DNA of 64,000 nt from Virgibacillus ihumii (GCF_902726655.1 NZ_CACVAN010000001.1:2480001-2544000); one strand, 5' to 3'. Shown: positions 17,351 to 26,213, counted from the first letter of the stretch. A program made the numbers and translations. Notes: a model not told the origin generated them from the letters alone.

Positions 17351-17388
17351 AAGCGGTGTGCATTTTTCAGTGGTGCACACCGCTTTTA
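17351..17388 (+). terminator. Rho-independent terminator
   Basis: AAGCGGTGTGCA pairs with TGCACACCGCTT around a 14-base loop and is followed by TTTATG, just after the stop at 17345. Confidence 0.88.
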
Positions 17389-17563
17389 TGTTAAGGTTTA
17401 AAAAATGCACGGAAAATTGTACTCCGCGTCAACAAATATTTATGTAAAGATGTCGAATATATAATCGTGCGCCCGTTTACCATAATTCGACCTGATTCGC
17501 ATGTCAATTTTTCTGAGCGATTTTATATTGTTTTAAAAGTGAACCTCAGCATTTCAACAAAAT

Positions 17564-17606
17564 TCGGGAGATGAGGCTTGTCGAAAAAGATGCCTCGCCT
17601 CCCGAG
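17564..17606 (-). terminator. Terminator of the nrdE-nrdI-nrdF operon
   Basis: On the minus strand CGGGAGGCGAGGC pairs with GCCTCATCTCCCG (G-U pairs in the middle) and is followed by AATTTTG. It starts 5 bp after the nrdF stop codon. The bases between here and 17388 hold nothing I can identify. Confidence 0.75.
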
Positions 17607-17610
17607 TTTT

Positions 17611-18657
17611 CTACAAATCGTCAAATCCATTCAAATCGCTCGTTTTTGTGTACTGGCGAGATTTTTGTTCGAAAAAGTCGGTTTTTGTTCCGTCAAAATT
17701 ATCGACATATGCGCGAATCCACTTCATCGGGTTGTCGGTGAAATCAGGATAAACTTCATCCAGCCCCATCATCCGCAGCATCTTATTCGCCCGGTATTTG
17801 ACGTATCCTGTCATTTCATCCGAATCAATACCGTCAACATCCGCCAGAACGTAATTCGACCATTCCACCTCCAGTTCGACCGATTGGCGAAACTGCCCGT
17901 AAACCCATTCGCAAAAATCAGCATTATTCAGTTCCGGATTTTCTGCCAAAACAGCTCGAAACAGCTCGGAAATAAAGCGCCCATGCTCCAGCTCATCCCG
18001 GTTGATATAGCTGATCATTGTCGACGTACCGACCATTTTATTTTGCCGGGCAAGGTTGTAAAAAAATGCAAACCCGGAATAAAAAAACATCCCCTCCAAC
18101 AGTGCAGTATAGACCAATGTTTTCAGCAGGTTTTCAATGGACGGATTCTCCACAAAAGCGTTGTACTGTTGTGTCAGCCGCTCATTCCGCTTCAGCAGCA
18201 CTGAATCCTGTCGCCCAAGCTCGAACGCCATATTTTGCTCATCCAATGATACGACCGATGACAGCACATACGAATAGCTTTCATTATGCACCGCTTCCTG
18301 CTGCGCGATGACTGCCATGATCGACTGCACGGACGGATCTGTCGCGTACAGAGAGATTAAGAGCGCCGTCCTGGTTTGTGGTGCATCCAACGTCGACAGT
18401 AAGCCAATCACTTTCAAGTAAGCGTCACGTTCACTCTCCGTCAGATCGGAAAATTGCTTCACGTCGGCTGACATGTTGATTTCATCAGCTTGCCAGTAAT
18501 TACCGATCAGCCGCTTATATAATTTATACCAATGCGGATAAGCAATATTATTCCAGTTCAGAATTCCGCTTGACTCTCCGCCAAACAATGCTGTTGATTT
18601 ATTCGGATTTAACGGCTCCAATGTCTTCGCTTTTTCAAGCAAGGCTTTTGACATCAT
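17611..18657 (-). CDS. nrdF: Ribonucleotide reductase class I beta subunit NrdF
   Basis: A 348-residue radical-generating subunit. The carboxylate/histidine metal ligands can be seen in AVIAQQEAVHNESYSYVLSS and YINRDELEHGRFISELF, and the C-terminal tail ends YTKTSDLNGFDDL, the peptide that docks on the alpha subunit. Together with NrdE and NrdI it makes deoxyribonucleotides from ribonucleoside diphosphates in the cytoplasm. Start ATG-ATG at 18655-18657 follows AAGGAGTG. Its start lies inside the 3' end of nrdI (23-bp overlap), so expression is coupled. The adjacent NrdI implies a dimanganese-tyrosyl cofactor. Confidence 0.95.
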   Translation of the reverse strand: MMSKALLEKAKTLEPLNPNKSTALFGGESSGILNWNNIAYPHWYKLYKRLIGNYWQADEINMSADVKQFSDLTESERDAYLKVIGLLSTLDAPQTRTALLISLYATDPSVQSIMAVIAQQEAVHNESYSYVLSSVVSLDEQNMAFELGRQDSVLLKRNERLTQQYNAFVENPSIENLLKTLVYTALLEGMFFYSGFAFFYNLARQNKMVGTSTMISYINRDELEHGRFISELFRAVLAENPELNNADFCEWVYGQFRQSVELEVEWSNYVLADVDGIDSDEMTGYVKYRANKMLRMMGLDEVYPDFTDNPMKWIRAYVDNFDGTKTDFFEQKSRQYTKTSDLNGFDDL

Positions 18658-19069
18658 GTAACACTCCTTCGATCCAATTTTCCACACGTTGTTCCTGTGA
18701 GCCACGTGGTGATTGCTCGATTTTCAGCCCCGGCCAGCTGCTCCCATAAAAGAAAGCCAGCTTATCGACTGCACGGCAAAACAGCTCGTCCCCGCCAAAT
18801 TGTGTGTCTCCGGTGCCAAACACTGCGATACGGTCAGGTTTATAACCAACCTCCAGAACAAAATCCTTCACTTCATCCGGGGTCGATCCCTTGTCCCATG
18901 TAAACGTTCCGACAAAAATACAGTCATAGCGGGAAGCATCTATCGGCGGATCAAGGCCAATCCGGTGTAAATCAACTGCCATGCCATCCCGCAGCAAGTG
19001 CTCCTCTATCAGCTCCGCCACTTCCTTCGTGTTTCCACTGTACGATAAATATGCAATCACACTTCTCAA
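18635..19069 (-). CDS. nrdI: NrdI flavodoxin-like activator of NrdF
   Basis: A 144-residue flavodoxin-fold protein. The FMN phosphate loop is YLSYSGNTKEVAE (about 7-19), with GTFTWDKGSTPDEV and FGTGDTQFGGDELFCRAVDK as the flavin-ring loops, typical of NrdI, which supplies oxidant to assemble the Mn2-tyrosyl cofactor of NrdF. The start is probably TTG at 19067-19069, overlapping the nrdE stop (TTGA); GTG at 19058-19060 is the alternative. The order nrdE-nrdI-nrdF differs from the nrdI-nrdE-nrdF order of Bacillus subtilis. Confidence 0.92.
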   Translation of the reverse strand: MRSVIAYLSYSGNTKEVAELIEEHLLRDGMAVDLHRIGLDPPIDASRYDCIFVGTFTWDKGSTPDEVKDFVLEVGYKPDRIAVFGTGDTQFGGDELFCRAVDKLAFFYGSSWPGLKIEQSPRGSQEQRVENWIEGVLHDVKSLA

Positions 19070-21261
19070 CTTTCACACCACACACATTCTTCGATATCAT
19101 TGGCAGTGGACCGGACATAATACGTCGTCTTCAGCCCTTCTTTCCAGGCCAAAAGATGTAAATCAAGCAGTACCGATGCCTTGATTGTATTTGGCACATA
19201 AAAATTAAACGATATGCTTTGATCAATGTGCTTCTGCCGTGCAGCATTCTGGCGGATTGACCAGCGCTGATCAAGTATATAAGCTGATTTCCGGTAAATA
19301 TCGTATGTCTGATGGTCAAGTTCCGGTGCTGCAGCAGCTATTTTAAAGTCTTTTTTTTCTTCAAAATAAAATGGCTTAAAAACAGGATCAATGCTGGCAG
19401 TCGATCCGGCAATCATCGACGTTGATGAATTAGGTGCAACAGCCATCAGGTAACCATTTCGGATACCATGTTCGGCAACTTCTGCTTTTAGTGCATCCCA
19501 CGCTTCACCGGTGTAATTTTTATCAGAAAAATAACGGCCGGATGCCCATTTACTTCCCGCAAAAGCCGGATAGCTTCCCTTTTCCTTACTCAGTTCCATA
19601 CTTTCCCGAACCGCCAAATACGCTATTTTTTCGTAAAGTTGATCAGCATACGATACCGCTTCATCTGTTTCCCAATGCACATCTTTCTTGGCAAGCAAAT
19701 GATGCCAACCGAATGTGCCAAGCCCTATTGCCCGATATTTCCGATTAGTTAAGCGCGTTTGCTTAATCGGCAATGTATTAATGTCAATCACATTATCCAG
19801 CATACGGACCTGGATTGGAATAAGCCGCTCCAGCACATCATCCGGCACCGCACGTCCCAAATTAATGGAACTCAAGTTGCAGACAACATAATCTCCGGAC
19901 TTATATTTTTGTACAATCGTATCCTCTGCCTCCACATATTCCTCCAAAAACTCAGTCGGTGACTGGTTTTGTGTGATTTCAGTGCACAGATTAGAGCAAT
20001 AAATCATACCTTTATGCGGGTTCGCATTGTGCCGGTTAACTTCATCACGGTAAAACATGAACGGCGTCCCGGATTCAAGCTGTGATTTCATAATCCGCTT
20101 CATAATGTCAATCGCAGGTACTGTTCGTTTTGTTAACAACGGCGATGCGGCACATTCCAGATACCGTTCGCGAAAACTTCCCGCTCCTGATTCCTCGTCA
20201 AAAAAATCTTCGAGGGAATAGCCCATTACCTGCCTTACCTCATGCGGGTCAAACAAATACCAGTCTCCCCGCTTTTCCACCTGTTCCATGAAATAGTCGG
20301 GCAAACATACTCCTGTAAAAATATCGTGCGCACGCATGCGGTCATCCCCATTATTCAGCTTCAAATCAAGGAACGCCTCAATATCCTGATGCCACACATC
20401 AAGGTAAATGGCAATTGCACCTTTTCGTGTGCCAAGCTGATCAACATTTACCGCCGTATTATTCAACTGCTTGATCCATGGTACGACCCCGCTGGACATA
20501 TTTTTAAAACCTTTAATCGAACTGCCGCGGCTGCGGATTTTTCCCATATATACACCAATTCCACCGCCATTTTTCGAAAGCTTGGCGATATCCGTGTTAC
20601 TGTCGTAAATGGACTGTAAGCTGTCATCGACTGTATCAATGAAACAGCTGGATAGCTGCCCATGTGTCTTACCGGCATTCGTAAGGGTCGGTGTTGCCAC
20701 TGTCATGTACAAATTGCTCAATGCCCAATACGCTTCGGTCACAAATTCCATACGCCGGATGGGATCCTCATTCTGCATAAGGTGCATCGCGATGACCATC
20801 CACCGTTCCTGGGGCAGCTCGTATATTTTTTTATCGTGGTCGCGTGCCAAGTACCTTGTTGCCAACGTATAAAGTCCCAAATAGTTAAATAGATTATCCC
20901 GCTTCGGCTTGATTTGTTCAGCCAAAATCTCAATCTCATCTTTCGTGTATATTTGCAGTAACTGGTCAGTGTAGATTCCTTTCTCAGTCAGAGTTTCCAG
21001 TAAATAATGAAAATCCCCGTAACCGACATCATTCCCCCGGTTGGCTGCTGCTTCTTTATATAGTTGATCAAGGTAGATCCTGCTTGCCGTAAAAGTCCAG
21101 TCCGGAGCTGCTTCATCCATCTGTTCCAAAGCAAATTTTATCAGGCTTTCATGCGAATTTTCTCGGGATGACTTCTCCAGAAATGCCTTCTTATCCACAT
21201 TCAGACCTTCTGTTGCCTGTTCAATTAATTGTGAAGTATAATTCATCTGCTTTGTTATCAT
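19066..21261 (-). CDS. nrdE: Ribonucleotide reductase class I alpha subunit NrdE
   Basis: A 731-residue catalytic subunit. Visible landmarks: the cysteine of LSSCFIDTVDDSLQSIYDS, the active-site NxCxE in CSNLCTEITQ, and the C-terminal redox pair in ECVWCES. The N-terminus lacks a full ATP-cone (only a short helical lead before WTFTASRIYLDQLY), as in class Ib enzymes. It reduces ribonucleoside diphosphates using the NrdF radical. Start ATG at 21259-21261 follows AGGAGGATAATTGA. Its leader carries a cobalamin riboswitch, so transcription is expected to stop when B12 is plentiful. Confidence 0.95.
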   Translation of the reverse strand: MITKQMNYTSQLIEQATEGLNVDKKAFLEKSSRENSHESLIKFALEQMDEAAPDWTFTASRIYLDQLYKEAAANRGNDVGYGDFHYLLETLTEKGIYTDQLLQIYTKDEIEILAEQIKPKRDNLFNYLGLYTLATRYLARDHDKKIYELPQERWMVIAMHLMQNEDPIRRMEFVTEAYWALSNLYMTVATPTLTNAGKTHGQLSSCFIDTVDDSLQSIYDSNTDIAKLSKNGGGIGVYMGKIRSRGSSIKGFKNMSSGVVPWIKQLNNTAVNVDQLGTRKGAIAIYLDVWHQDIEAFLDLKLNNGDDRMRAHDIFTGVCLPDYFMEQVEKRGDWYLFDPHEVRQVMGYSLEDFFDEESGAGSFRERYLECAASPLLTKRTVPAIDIMKRIMKSQLESGTPFMFYRDEVNRHNANPHKGMIYCSNLCTEITQNQSPTEFLEEYVEAEDTIVQKYKSGDYVVCNLSSINLGRAVPDDVLERLIPIQVRMLDNVIDINTLPIKQTRLTNRKYRAIGLGTFGWHHLLAKKDVHWETDEAVSYADQLYEKIAYLAVRESMELSKEKGSYPAFAGSKWASGRYFSDKNYTGEAWDALKAEVAEHGIRNGYLMAVAPNSSTSMIAGSTASIDPVFKPFYFEEKKDFKIAAAAPELDHQTYDIYRKSAYILDQRWSIRQNAARQKHIDQSISFNFYVPNTIKASVLLDLHLLAWKEGLKTTYYVRSTANDIEECVWCES

Positions 21262-21283
21262 TCAATTATCCTCCTTTTCACAT

Positions 21284-21320
21284 TAAAAAACCGTTCATCC
21301 CGGTGCCCTGGATGAACGGC
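21284..21320 (-). terminator. Riboswitch expression-platform terminator upstream of nrdE
   Basis: On the minus strand CCGTTCATCC pairs with GGATGAACGG around CAGGGCACCG-like loop bases and is followed by TTTTTT, between the cobalamin aptamer and nrdE. A second hairpin (21325-21361, AAACGATAGA/TCTATCGTTT arms) precedes it and may be the anti-terminator partner. Confidence 0.85.
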
Positions 21321-21394
21321 AAAAAACGATAGAAAGCCACATATATGTACTCTATCGTTTCACCTTCTCTTACCCCGAGGAATCGAAACTAACC

Positions 21395-21566
21395 GAGTTA
21401 TGGCAGGTCTCCTGGCTTGTGTTTCTGCCTACTTGGGTCCTTCCCGTATCATCGCCGTAAAGCTTGTGATACAGTGGATTTCCCGTTCGTCCACACATAC
21501 AGTTGCGGGGACAGCTCCAGATTTTCACCGGATTCCCTTTTCAGACAACGTGTGTCACCTTAACTC
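21395..21566 (-). promoter_or_regulatory. Cobalamin (B12) riboswitch controlling nrdE-nrdI-nrdF
   Basis: The minus strand carries the conserved cobalamin aptamer: closing stem GAGTTA/TAACTC (21561-21566 and 21395-21400), the GGGAATCCGGTGAAAATC core, GAGCTGTCCCCGCAACTGTA, and the B12 box AAGCCAGGAGACCTGCC at 21402-21418. It lies about 130 bp upstream of nrdE with a terminator between. In other bacteria such elements turn off B12-independent isozymes when B12 is present. Confidence 0.95.
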
Positions 21567-21702
21567 AAAACACTAGATATAGTTGTTATAGTTAAAAAAC
21601 TTACAATATATTGTACTGCAACACTATCATAAGAAACTATTTCCTGCAACAGAAATATGATAAAATAAATACAGGACAGTTCACAGAAAGGCGTGCTATC
21701 AG

Positions 21703-22002
21703 ATGGAAATCGTCATCACCCTGCTGATTTTGGCTGTGCCGATTACTGCTCTTGTTAATCGATTCAAGGGGAAAAAATCATCCGATGGAACAAACTACAC
21801 CCCGGCAAGTGATATTTTTGACGGAAATGTCAACTCCTATGGAAAAGAACAGCCGCCCGGCGAAACCACCCGTGAACATGCCTATGTGCAGGAAGAACCT
21901 GCAACATATACAAGTGAGGATTATATAGAACCACCATATGACGAGCCATTTAATGACGCGATTGACCATATGAACAAGATTGAAGGAAATCCGTATCTTT
22001 AG
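21703..22002 (+). CDS. Small protein with N-terminal membrane anchor
   Basis: A 99-residue protein: one hydrophobic helix (about 2-19), a basic stop-transfer (RFKGKK), then a polar, Pro/Glu/Tyr-rich tail (YVQEEPATYTSEDYIEPPYD). ATG at 21703 follows GAAAGGCG. It is divergent from the nrd riboswitch. The tail has no recognisable domain, and the family is unknown to me. Confidence 0.6.
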   Translation: MEIVITLLILAVPITALVNRFKGKKSSDGTNYTPASDIFDGNVNSYGKEQPPGETTREHAYVQEEPATYTSEDYIEPPYDEPFNDAIDHMNKIEGNPYL

Positions 22003-22019
22003 AAACGTCGGTAAATCAA

Positions 22020-22112
22020 TTGCCGCGGGGAATTCGTTTTGTTTTATACATTTTGATCGGATTTGCTGCTTTACTGATTATTGCCGGAGTCTATGGGGCT
22101 TTGATCAATTAA
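22020..22112 (+). CDS. Possible 30-residue membrane peptide (TTG start)
   Basis: The frame LPRGIRFVLYILIGFAALLI then AGVYGALIN forms one transmembrane helix and ends right at a terminator (22111-22140). There is no ATG; TTG at 22020 is the only plausible start and its binding site is poor. The hydrophobic pattern and position between a gene and a terminator suggest it may be coding. Confidence 0.35.
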   Translation: MPRGIRFVLYILIGFAALLIIAGVYGALIN

Positions 22113-22140
22113 AACGCCCAGAATCATTCTGAGCGTTTTT
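22111..22140 (+). terminator. Rho-independent terminator
   Basis: AAACGC(C)CAGAAT pairs with ATTCTGAGCGTTT with a very short loop and is followed by TTTTGC. It closes the small membrane-protein unit. Confidence 0.85.
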
Positions 22141-22195
22141 GCTACTTTCATAAATATATGCACAGTTTGTCGCTGAGAGCTTTGCTTTCAAAAAT

Positions 22196-22300
22196 ATATG
22201 CGCGATTTTAACCCGGATATGCTCGTTTCTGCCTGTGATATGCGCGGTTTTTCTCCGGATATGCGCGATTTTGCGACTGATATGCTTTTTTTCGGATTAC
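22196..22300. repeat. 21-bp periodic array A, core ATATGCGCG-TTT
   Basis: Cores beginning ATATGC start at 22196, 22217, 22238, 22259 and 22280, exactly 21 bp apart, with about 12 variable bases between; an outlying ATATGC lies at 22156. The array fills the gap between a terminator and the 3' end of the GbsR-type gene (convergent). It has no inverted symmetry and no credible coding. Confidence 0.8.
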
Positions 22301-22316
22301 CCCTCATAATTTCAGC

Positions 22317-22862
22317 CTACTCCTTTTCAACCGTCCTTGGTACATGCTTAAAAATCTCTCCGCTCTCAAAAAATTCAGTTAAACGGCGAATCCAATCATA
22401 ATAAGAAGTCCATTCATGAATCTCTTCCAATATTTCATTAACTGCTGCTTCATCCTCATCTGTCAACTTATCTTTTTGCTGCAGATTATCAAGCTGTCGG
22501 TACAGTCTGTTTTCAAAATTCCTGCTTTTACTGATTGCTTTTTGCCAATTTGATGTAAATAGCGATATGAATGTCTGGAAATAATCCTGTTCAACCTGAT
22601 ATAAGTCTTTACGAACGCCTTTTTTAAAAACCTTTTCAGCAATATTCAATTCCATCATTTCCCGGACAACCTGACTCATTCTTGTCTTGCTCATCCCCGT
22701 CTCCGCAGAAAGTTCGTCCAGCGTCATCGGAGCTCCATGCATATAAATAATGCCAAGCACACGCCCGACACTTGTAGCAACACCAAACGAATGCATGTTA
22801 TCCGCAATTTTTTCAATAAACTGGTCTTTTATTTCATCTAATTTTCCTTCTTTATTAGCCAA
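22317..22862 (-). CDS. GbsR/MarR-family transcriptional regulator
   Basis: A 181-residue regulator with a winged-helix (about 30-90: GRVLGIIYMHGAPMTLDELS, ETGMSKTRMSQVVREMMELN) and a C-terminal helical domain with aromatic-rich HEWTSYYDWIRRLTEFFESG. This matches the GbsR/OpcR group that controls choline and glycine-betaine uptake/synthesis in Bacillus. It is divergent from a BCCT carrier, its likely target. The family represses its target and responds to choline. Confidence 0.88.
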   Translation of the reverse strand: MANKEGKLDEIKDQFIEKIADNMHSFGVATSVGRVLGIIYMHGAPMTLDELSAETGMSKTRMSQVVREMMELNIAEKVFKKGVRKDLYQVEQDYFQTFISLFTSNWQKAISKSRNFENRLYRQLDNLQQKDKLTDEDEAAVNEILEEIHEWTSYYDWIRRLTEFFESGEIFKHVPRTVEKE

Positions 22863-23057
22863 TTGATACCACCACCCTTTTACAACTATACTACCGGAAA
22901 TATATCACATGGATAATAAAACACAAAATGACAAAATTTATCGATACCGAAAGAAATCAAGAGAAAATCCAAGCAACTTACCTCTAACCCTCGTAAAATA
23001 TAAAGTTTATAAATTTCACAAACTGCACATTAGCCATTACCATTAAAAAATAACTGT

Positions 23058-23069
23058 TTCCAAATGGAA
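23058..23069. promoter_or_regulatory. Palindrome TTCCA-AA-TGGAA, candidate GbsR-type operator
   Basis: A perfect 5-2-5 palindrome lies 58 bp upstream of the BCCT start, in the divergent intergenic region shared with the GbsR-type regulator. TATACT at 23084-23089 could be the -10 box of the carrier gene, which would put the palindrome in the promoter region. Confidence 0.4.
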
Positions 23070-23126
23070 CTATGCATGAGTTCTATACTTCACGAAATAC
23101 TAACTACAAGAAAGGACTGAAAGCGC

Positions 23127-24773
23127 ATGAATACCAAATTAATCGATTGGCCTACATTTATAGGAGCCCTGTGTCTGCTGCTCCTCGTTACTATTCCACT
23201 GATTATGTATCCTGATGCAGGTAAAGAATTCGTTAATATGGCAAACGATTTTATGACTGGGCATTTTGGGGTTTTATATCTGTTGACCGGCCTTGCAGCA
23301 TTTGCATTCCTTATTTTCGTTGCATTCAGTAAAAATGGACAGGTAAAACTTGGCGATGCAGAAGACGAGAAAGAATTTGGAACCTTTTCATGGGCTGCTA
23401 TGCTGTTTGCCGCGGGGATCGGTTCAAGTATTCTTTATTGGGGGATGATCGAGTGGGCTTACTACTATCAGGGACCTCCGTTCGGAATCGAGGCTGGTTC
23501 GAAACAAGCTGTGGAATGGGCGTCCAGCTACGGAATCTTCCACTGGGGGCCAATTGCCTGGGCGATTTACACCTTGCCGGCATTACCTATTGCCTATTTT
23601 TATTACGTCCGCAAAAAACCGGTTTTAAAAATAAGTGAGGCGTCCAGACCAGTGTTGGGCAGACTCGTTGATGGTCCGGTTGGCGTTATTGTAGACGTTC
23701 TGTTTATGTTCGGACTCATGGGCGGTGCAGGTACAACACTTGCACTGGGAACACCGATGATTGCCCAAGGGGTGAATGACATTACCGGTATTCCGGTAAC
23801 GCTTGGCATGAAGGCTGTCATTATGCTGGTATGTACTGCTATCTTTGCTGTCAGCGCCTACTCTGGCATCCGACGCGGCATTAAAATTCTCAGTGACATC
23901 AACCTGTGGCTTGCTATTTTTGTACTCCTGTTTATCTTTGTATTCGGTCCGACATTGTTTATCAGTGAAACAACTTTTACAAGTATCGGGCTGATTATGG
24001 ATAACTTTTTCAAAATGGCCACATGGCTGGAACCATTCGCGAATCTAAGCGGATTTCATGAAACCGGATTTCCGGAAGCGTGGACGATCTTTTACTGGGC
24101 ATGGTGGGTTGTTTATGCACCATTTGTCGGGTTATTCGTTGCCCGGATTTCCCGGGGCCGGACGATTCGTGAAATGGTTCTGGGAACAATGATATATGGA
24201 ACAATTGGCTGTATTCTGTTTTTCGGTATTATGGGGAATTTCGGCTTGTATTTACAACTTACCGGAAGCTTTGATGTGATCGGTTTTATGAATGAGAATG
24301 GTGCACCGGCAGCGATTATTGCTATATTGCATCAGCTGCCAATGGCTAATGTCATGGTTGCTTTGTTTACTGTACTGGCAATTATCTTCCTGGCAACGAC
24401 CTTTGATTCATCTTCCTACATTCTAGCGGCGGTCGTGCAGAAAGAGGTAAGGAATGAACCACTTCGCTGGAACCGGCTTTTTTGGGCGTTCACATTATGC
24501 CTATTGCCGCTTGTACTGATGTTTGTCGGTGACCTGGAAACATTGCAGACAGCCAGTATTGTCGCTGGATTCCCTGTTATTTTTATCATGGGACTACTCG
24601 CATGGTCCTTTATGAAGGCATCCAACAGTGACATCAGGGAATCAAAAGATTATGAACCGCCAACCATTCATATCAATCGCCGTGAGATTCTGGAGCGAAT
24701 ACGCCGTCGTAAAGAAACAAAGCGAAAACGCTCAGCACTTGAGGCAATGCAGGATAAGAATATTGAGGACTAG
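23127..24773 (+). CDS. BCCT-family betaine/carnitine/choline transporter (OpuD-like)
   Basis: A 548-residue secondary transporter with twelve expected helices and a basic, hydrophilic C-terminal tail (about 505-548, RREILERIRRRKETKRKRSA), which in relatives senses osmotic stress. Signature regions include WGMIEWAYYYQGPPFG, FGLMGGAGTTLALGTPMI and TIFYWAWWVVYAPFVGLFVA followed by RISRGRTIREM. It imports compatible solutes with sodium. The divergent GbsR-type gene is probably its regulator. OpuD is the nearest familiar name, but substrate (betaine, choline or carnitine) cannot be fixed. Confidence 0.92.
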   Translation: MNTKLIDWPTFIGALCLLLLVTIPLIMYPDAGKEFVNMANDFMTGHFGVLYLLTGLAAFAFLIFVAFSKNGQVKLGDAEDEKEFGTFSWAAMLFAAGIGSSILYWGMIEWAYYYQGPPFGIEAGSKQAVEWASSYGIFHWGPIAWAIYTLPALPIAYFYYVRKKPVLKISEASRPVLGRLVDGPVGVIVDVLFMFGLMGGAGTTLALGTPMIAQGVNDITGIPVTLGMKAVIMLVCTAIFAVSAYSGIRRGIKILSDINLWLAIFVLLFIFVFGPTLFISETTFTSIGLIMDNFFKMATWLEPFANLSGFHETGFPEAWTIFYWAWWVVYAPFVGLFVARISRGRTIREMVLGTMIYGTIGCILFFGIMGNFGLYLQLTGSFDVIGFMNENGAPAAIIAILHQLPMANVMVALFTVLAIIFLATTFDSSSYILAAVVQKEVRNEPLRWNRLFWAFTLCLLPLVLMFVGDLETLQTASIVAGFPVIFIMGLLAWSFMKASNSDIRESKDYEPPTIHINRREILERIRRRKETKRKRSALEAMQDKNIED

Positions 24774-24782
24774 ATAATTCAT

Positions 24783-25015
24783 GGGGCTGGGACAAATCAA
24801 AAATGTAATTCATAAAAACGAACAATTTTAGGGATTAGCGGAGGAAATATGCGTAGACTCCTGCGGGAGGACAGGCCTAGATGAGACCCCGCAGTGCGTA
24901 AGCACGAGGAGGGCTCAACAGCCGCCCGCGGAAAGCGAAGTATATTTCCGGAGCGGCTGAGCCCACCAACTTTCATTCGTTTTTTCTTTTGATAAAACCT
25001 TTTTGTCCCAGCCTC
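24783..25015. repeat. MITE-like repeat, copy 2 (inverted)
   Basis: The same 233-bp element as at 10784-11016, in inverted orientation, with GGGCTGGGACAAAT at the left end and TTTTTGTCCCAGCCTC at the right. It occupies the whole gap between the convergent BCCT and DUF4129 genes and could end transcription from both sides. Confidence 0.9.
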
Positions 25016-25022
25016 ATGGTTT

Positions 25023-26213
25023 TTATTTGTTACGGGATTTAGCTTCCTCGGTCAGCTGTTTCATTCCTTTTTCATATTTCTTCCTTTCCGAAGCGGTCAG
25101 TTCCTGGTCGCCATATCGCGTCTTCCGATACCCGGTGCTAACAGCATTAAGCGCCGCAACGTTAAAATCAAGTCTGTCAAACCACTCCTCAATGGATTCA
25201 TGCTGATAACGCGGATAGCCCTTTTTGGCAAGTGTCTTCTGGAGTTGATACATCTTTTTGCGAATAGCACTTTTAGGAGGACGACTTCGTTGAAACCGGC
25301 GTATAACCCCACTGCTTGATGTCTGCTTGAAAATCTGATTGGAACCGGCTGCCTCCATCTCAATACTGATTTTTCGCTTGTAAAAATAAATGCCCAGGCC
25401 AACTAGAACAAGAACCACAACTGCCAGTACAATCAGTTCGTCCGAAAACAATGATGGATCATCCGTCTGGTTCTGCAACTGATCCTGATTTTCCTGATTC
25501 TTGGAATGTTTGTCTTTAGACTCGTCCCGTTCCAAAAGCTCCTCATCCTCATCAATCAGCAGCTTCAAAAACCATTGAACTGGATAGATTAGCAAACCCA
25601 TCACAGCACCAATTCCGGCAAACAAACTCATCAGAACTGTTTTAACCGCTGGAAATAAATAAATGCCAAGATATGAAATGACAACCGCCGTTCCGATCGT
25701 TCCAATTCCCCACAGCATATAGCTGCGGCTGCTGGAATTCAGCTGACTTCCCACCATGTCAAGAACCTTAAGTGTGATTAAAAATACAAATTGGATAAAC
25801 GGCAGCATGAGCAGAATTTCATTATTTCCGTTTGTCATCGGAAAATAAACAATTAAACAAAGCACCAACGACACAATAAATAAAGCATGCTGATTTTCAT
25901 GCTCAATATCCACCTTTACAAAATGAACAAAAGCACGCCAGACAACCAGTGCTGTCCAAAGCACGGAGGCATACGCGTTCAGGCATGTGAAGAAACCCAG
26001 CAGCAGACTTCCTATAATCAGGACAAAAAACATTGGTACGGAAACCGTTTTTTTCCGCTGAAAAGGTAAAAAGAACACGGCATTCAGAACCGTAACAAGT
26101 ATTAGCGGCAATACAGGAGCATGTCCATGTGCAATAATGTACAGAATTTCCATAAGGGTAAATAGAAAAAAACATTCATACAGGAAGTCAAGCAAGCGTT
26201 TTGTGATTCTCAT
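25023..26213 (-). CDS. DUF4129-like membrane protein of the MoxR operon
   Basis: A 396-residue protein with about six N-terminal helices (about 8-215), a long charged linker (220-255), another helix (about 262-280) and a C-terminal cytoplasmic DUF4129-like domain (about 315-375: KMYQLQKTLAKKGYPRYQHE, EEWFDRLDF). The usual TgpA-type operon protein has a transglutaminase core between helices and DUF4129; here the linker is too short to hold one. It overlaps the DUF58 gene by 4 bp. Role unknown. Confidence 0.75.
   Translation of the reverse strand: MRITKRLLDFLYECFFLFTLMEILYIIAHGHAPVLPLILVTVLNAVFFLPFQRKKTVSVPMFFVLIIGSLLLGFFTCLNAYASVLWTALVVWRAFVHFVKVDIEHENQHALFIVSLVLCLIVYFPMTNGNNEILLMLPFIQFVFLITLKVLDMVGSQLNSSSRSYMLWGIGTIGTAVVISYLGIYLFPAVKTVLMSLFAGIGAVMGLLIYPVQWFLKLLIDEDEELLERDESKDKHSKNQENQDQLQNQTDDPSLFSDELIVLAVVVLVLVGLGIYFYKRKISIEMEAAGSNQIFKQTSSSGVIRRFQRSRPPKSAIRKKMYQLQKTLAKKGYPRYQHESIEEWFDRLDFNVAALNAVSTGYRKTRYGDQELTASERKKYEKGMKQLTEEAKSRNK

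Noticed and set aside
17578..18204. Plus-strand 208-residue frame over nrdF
   Set aside because: Antisense to nrdF, whose metal ligands and C-terminal tail are intact; no start signal.
22196..22300. CRISPR array
   Set aside because: Conserved core is only 7-9 bases and filler about 12-14 bases, with no cas genes; CRISPR repeats are 23-50 bp. The same holds for the other arrays.
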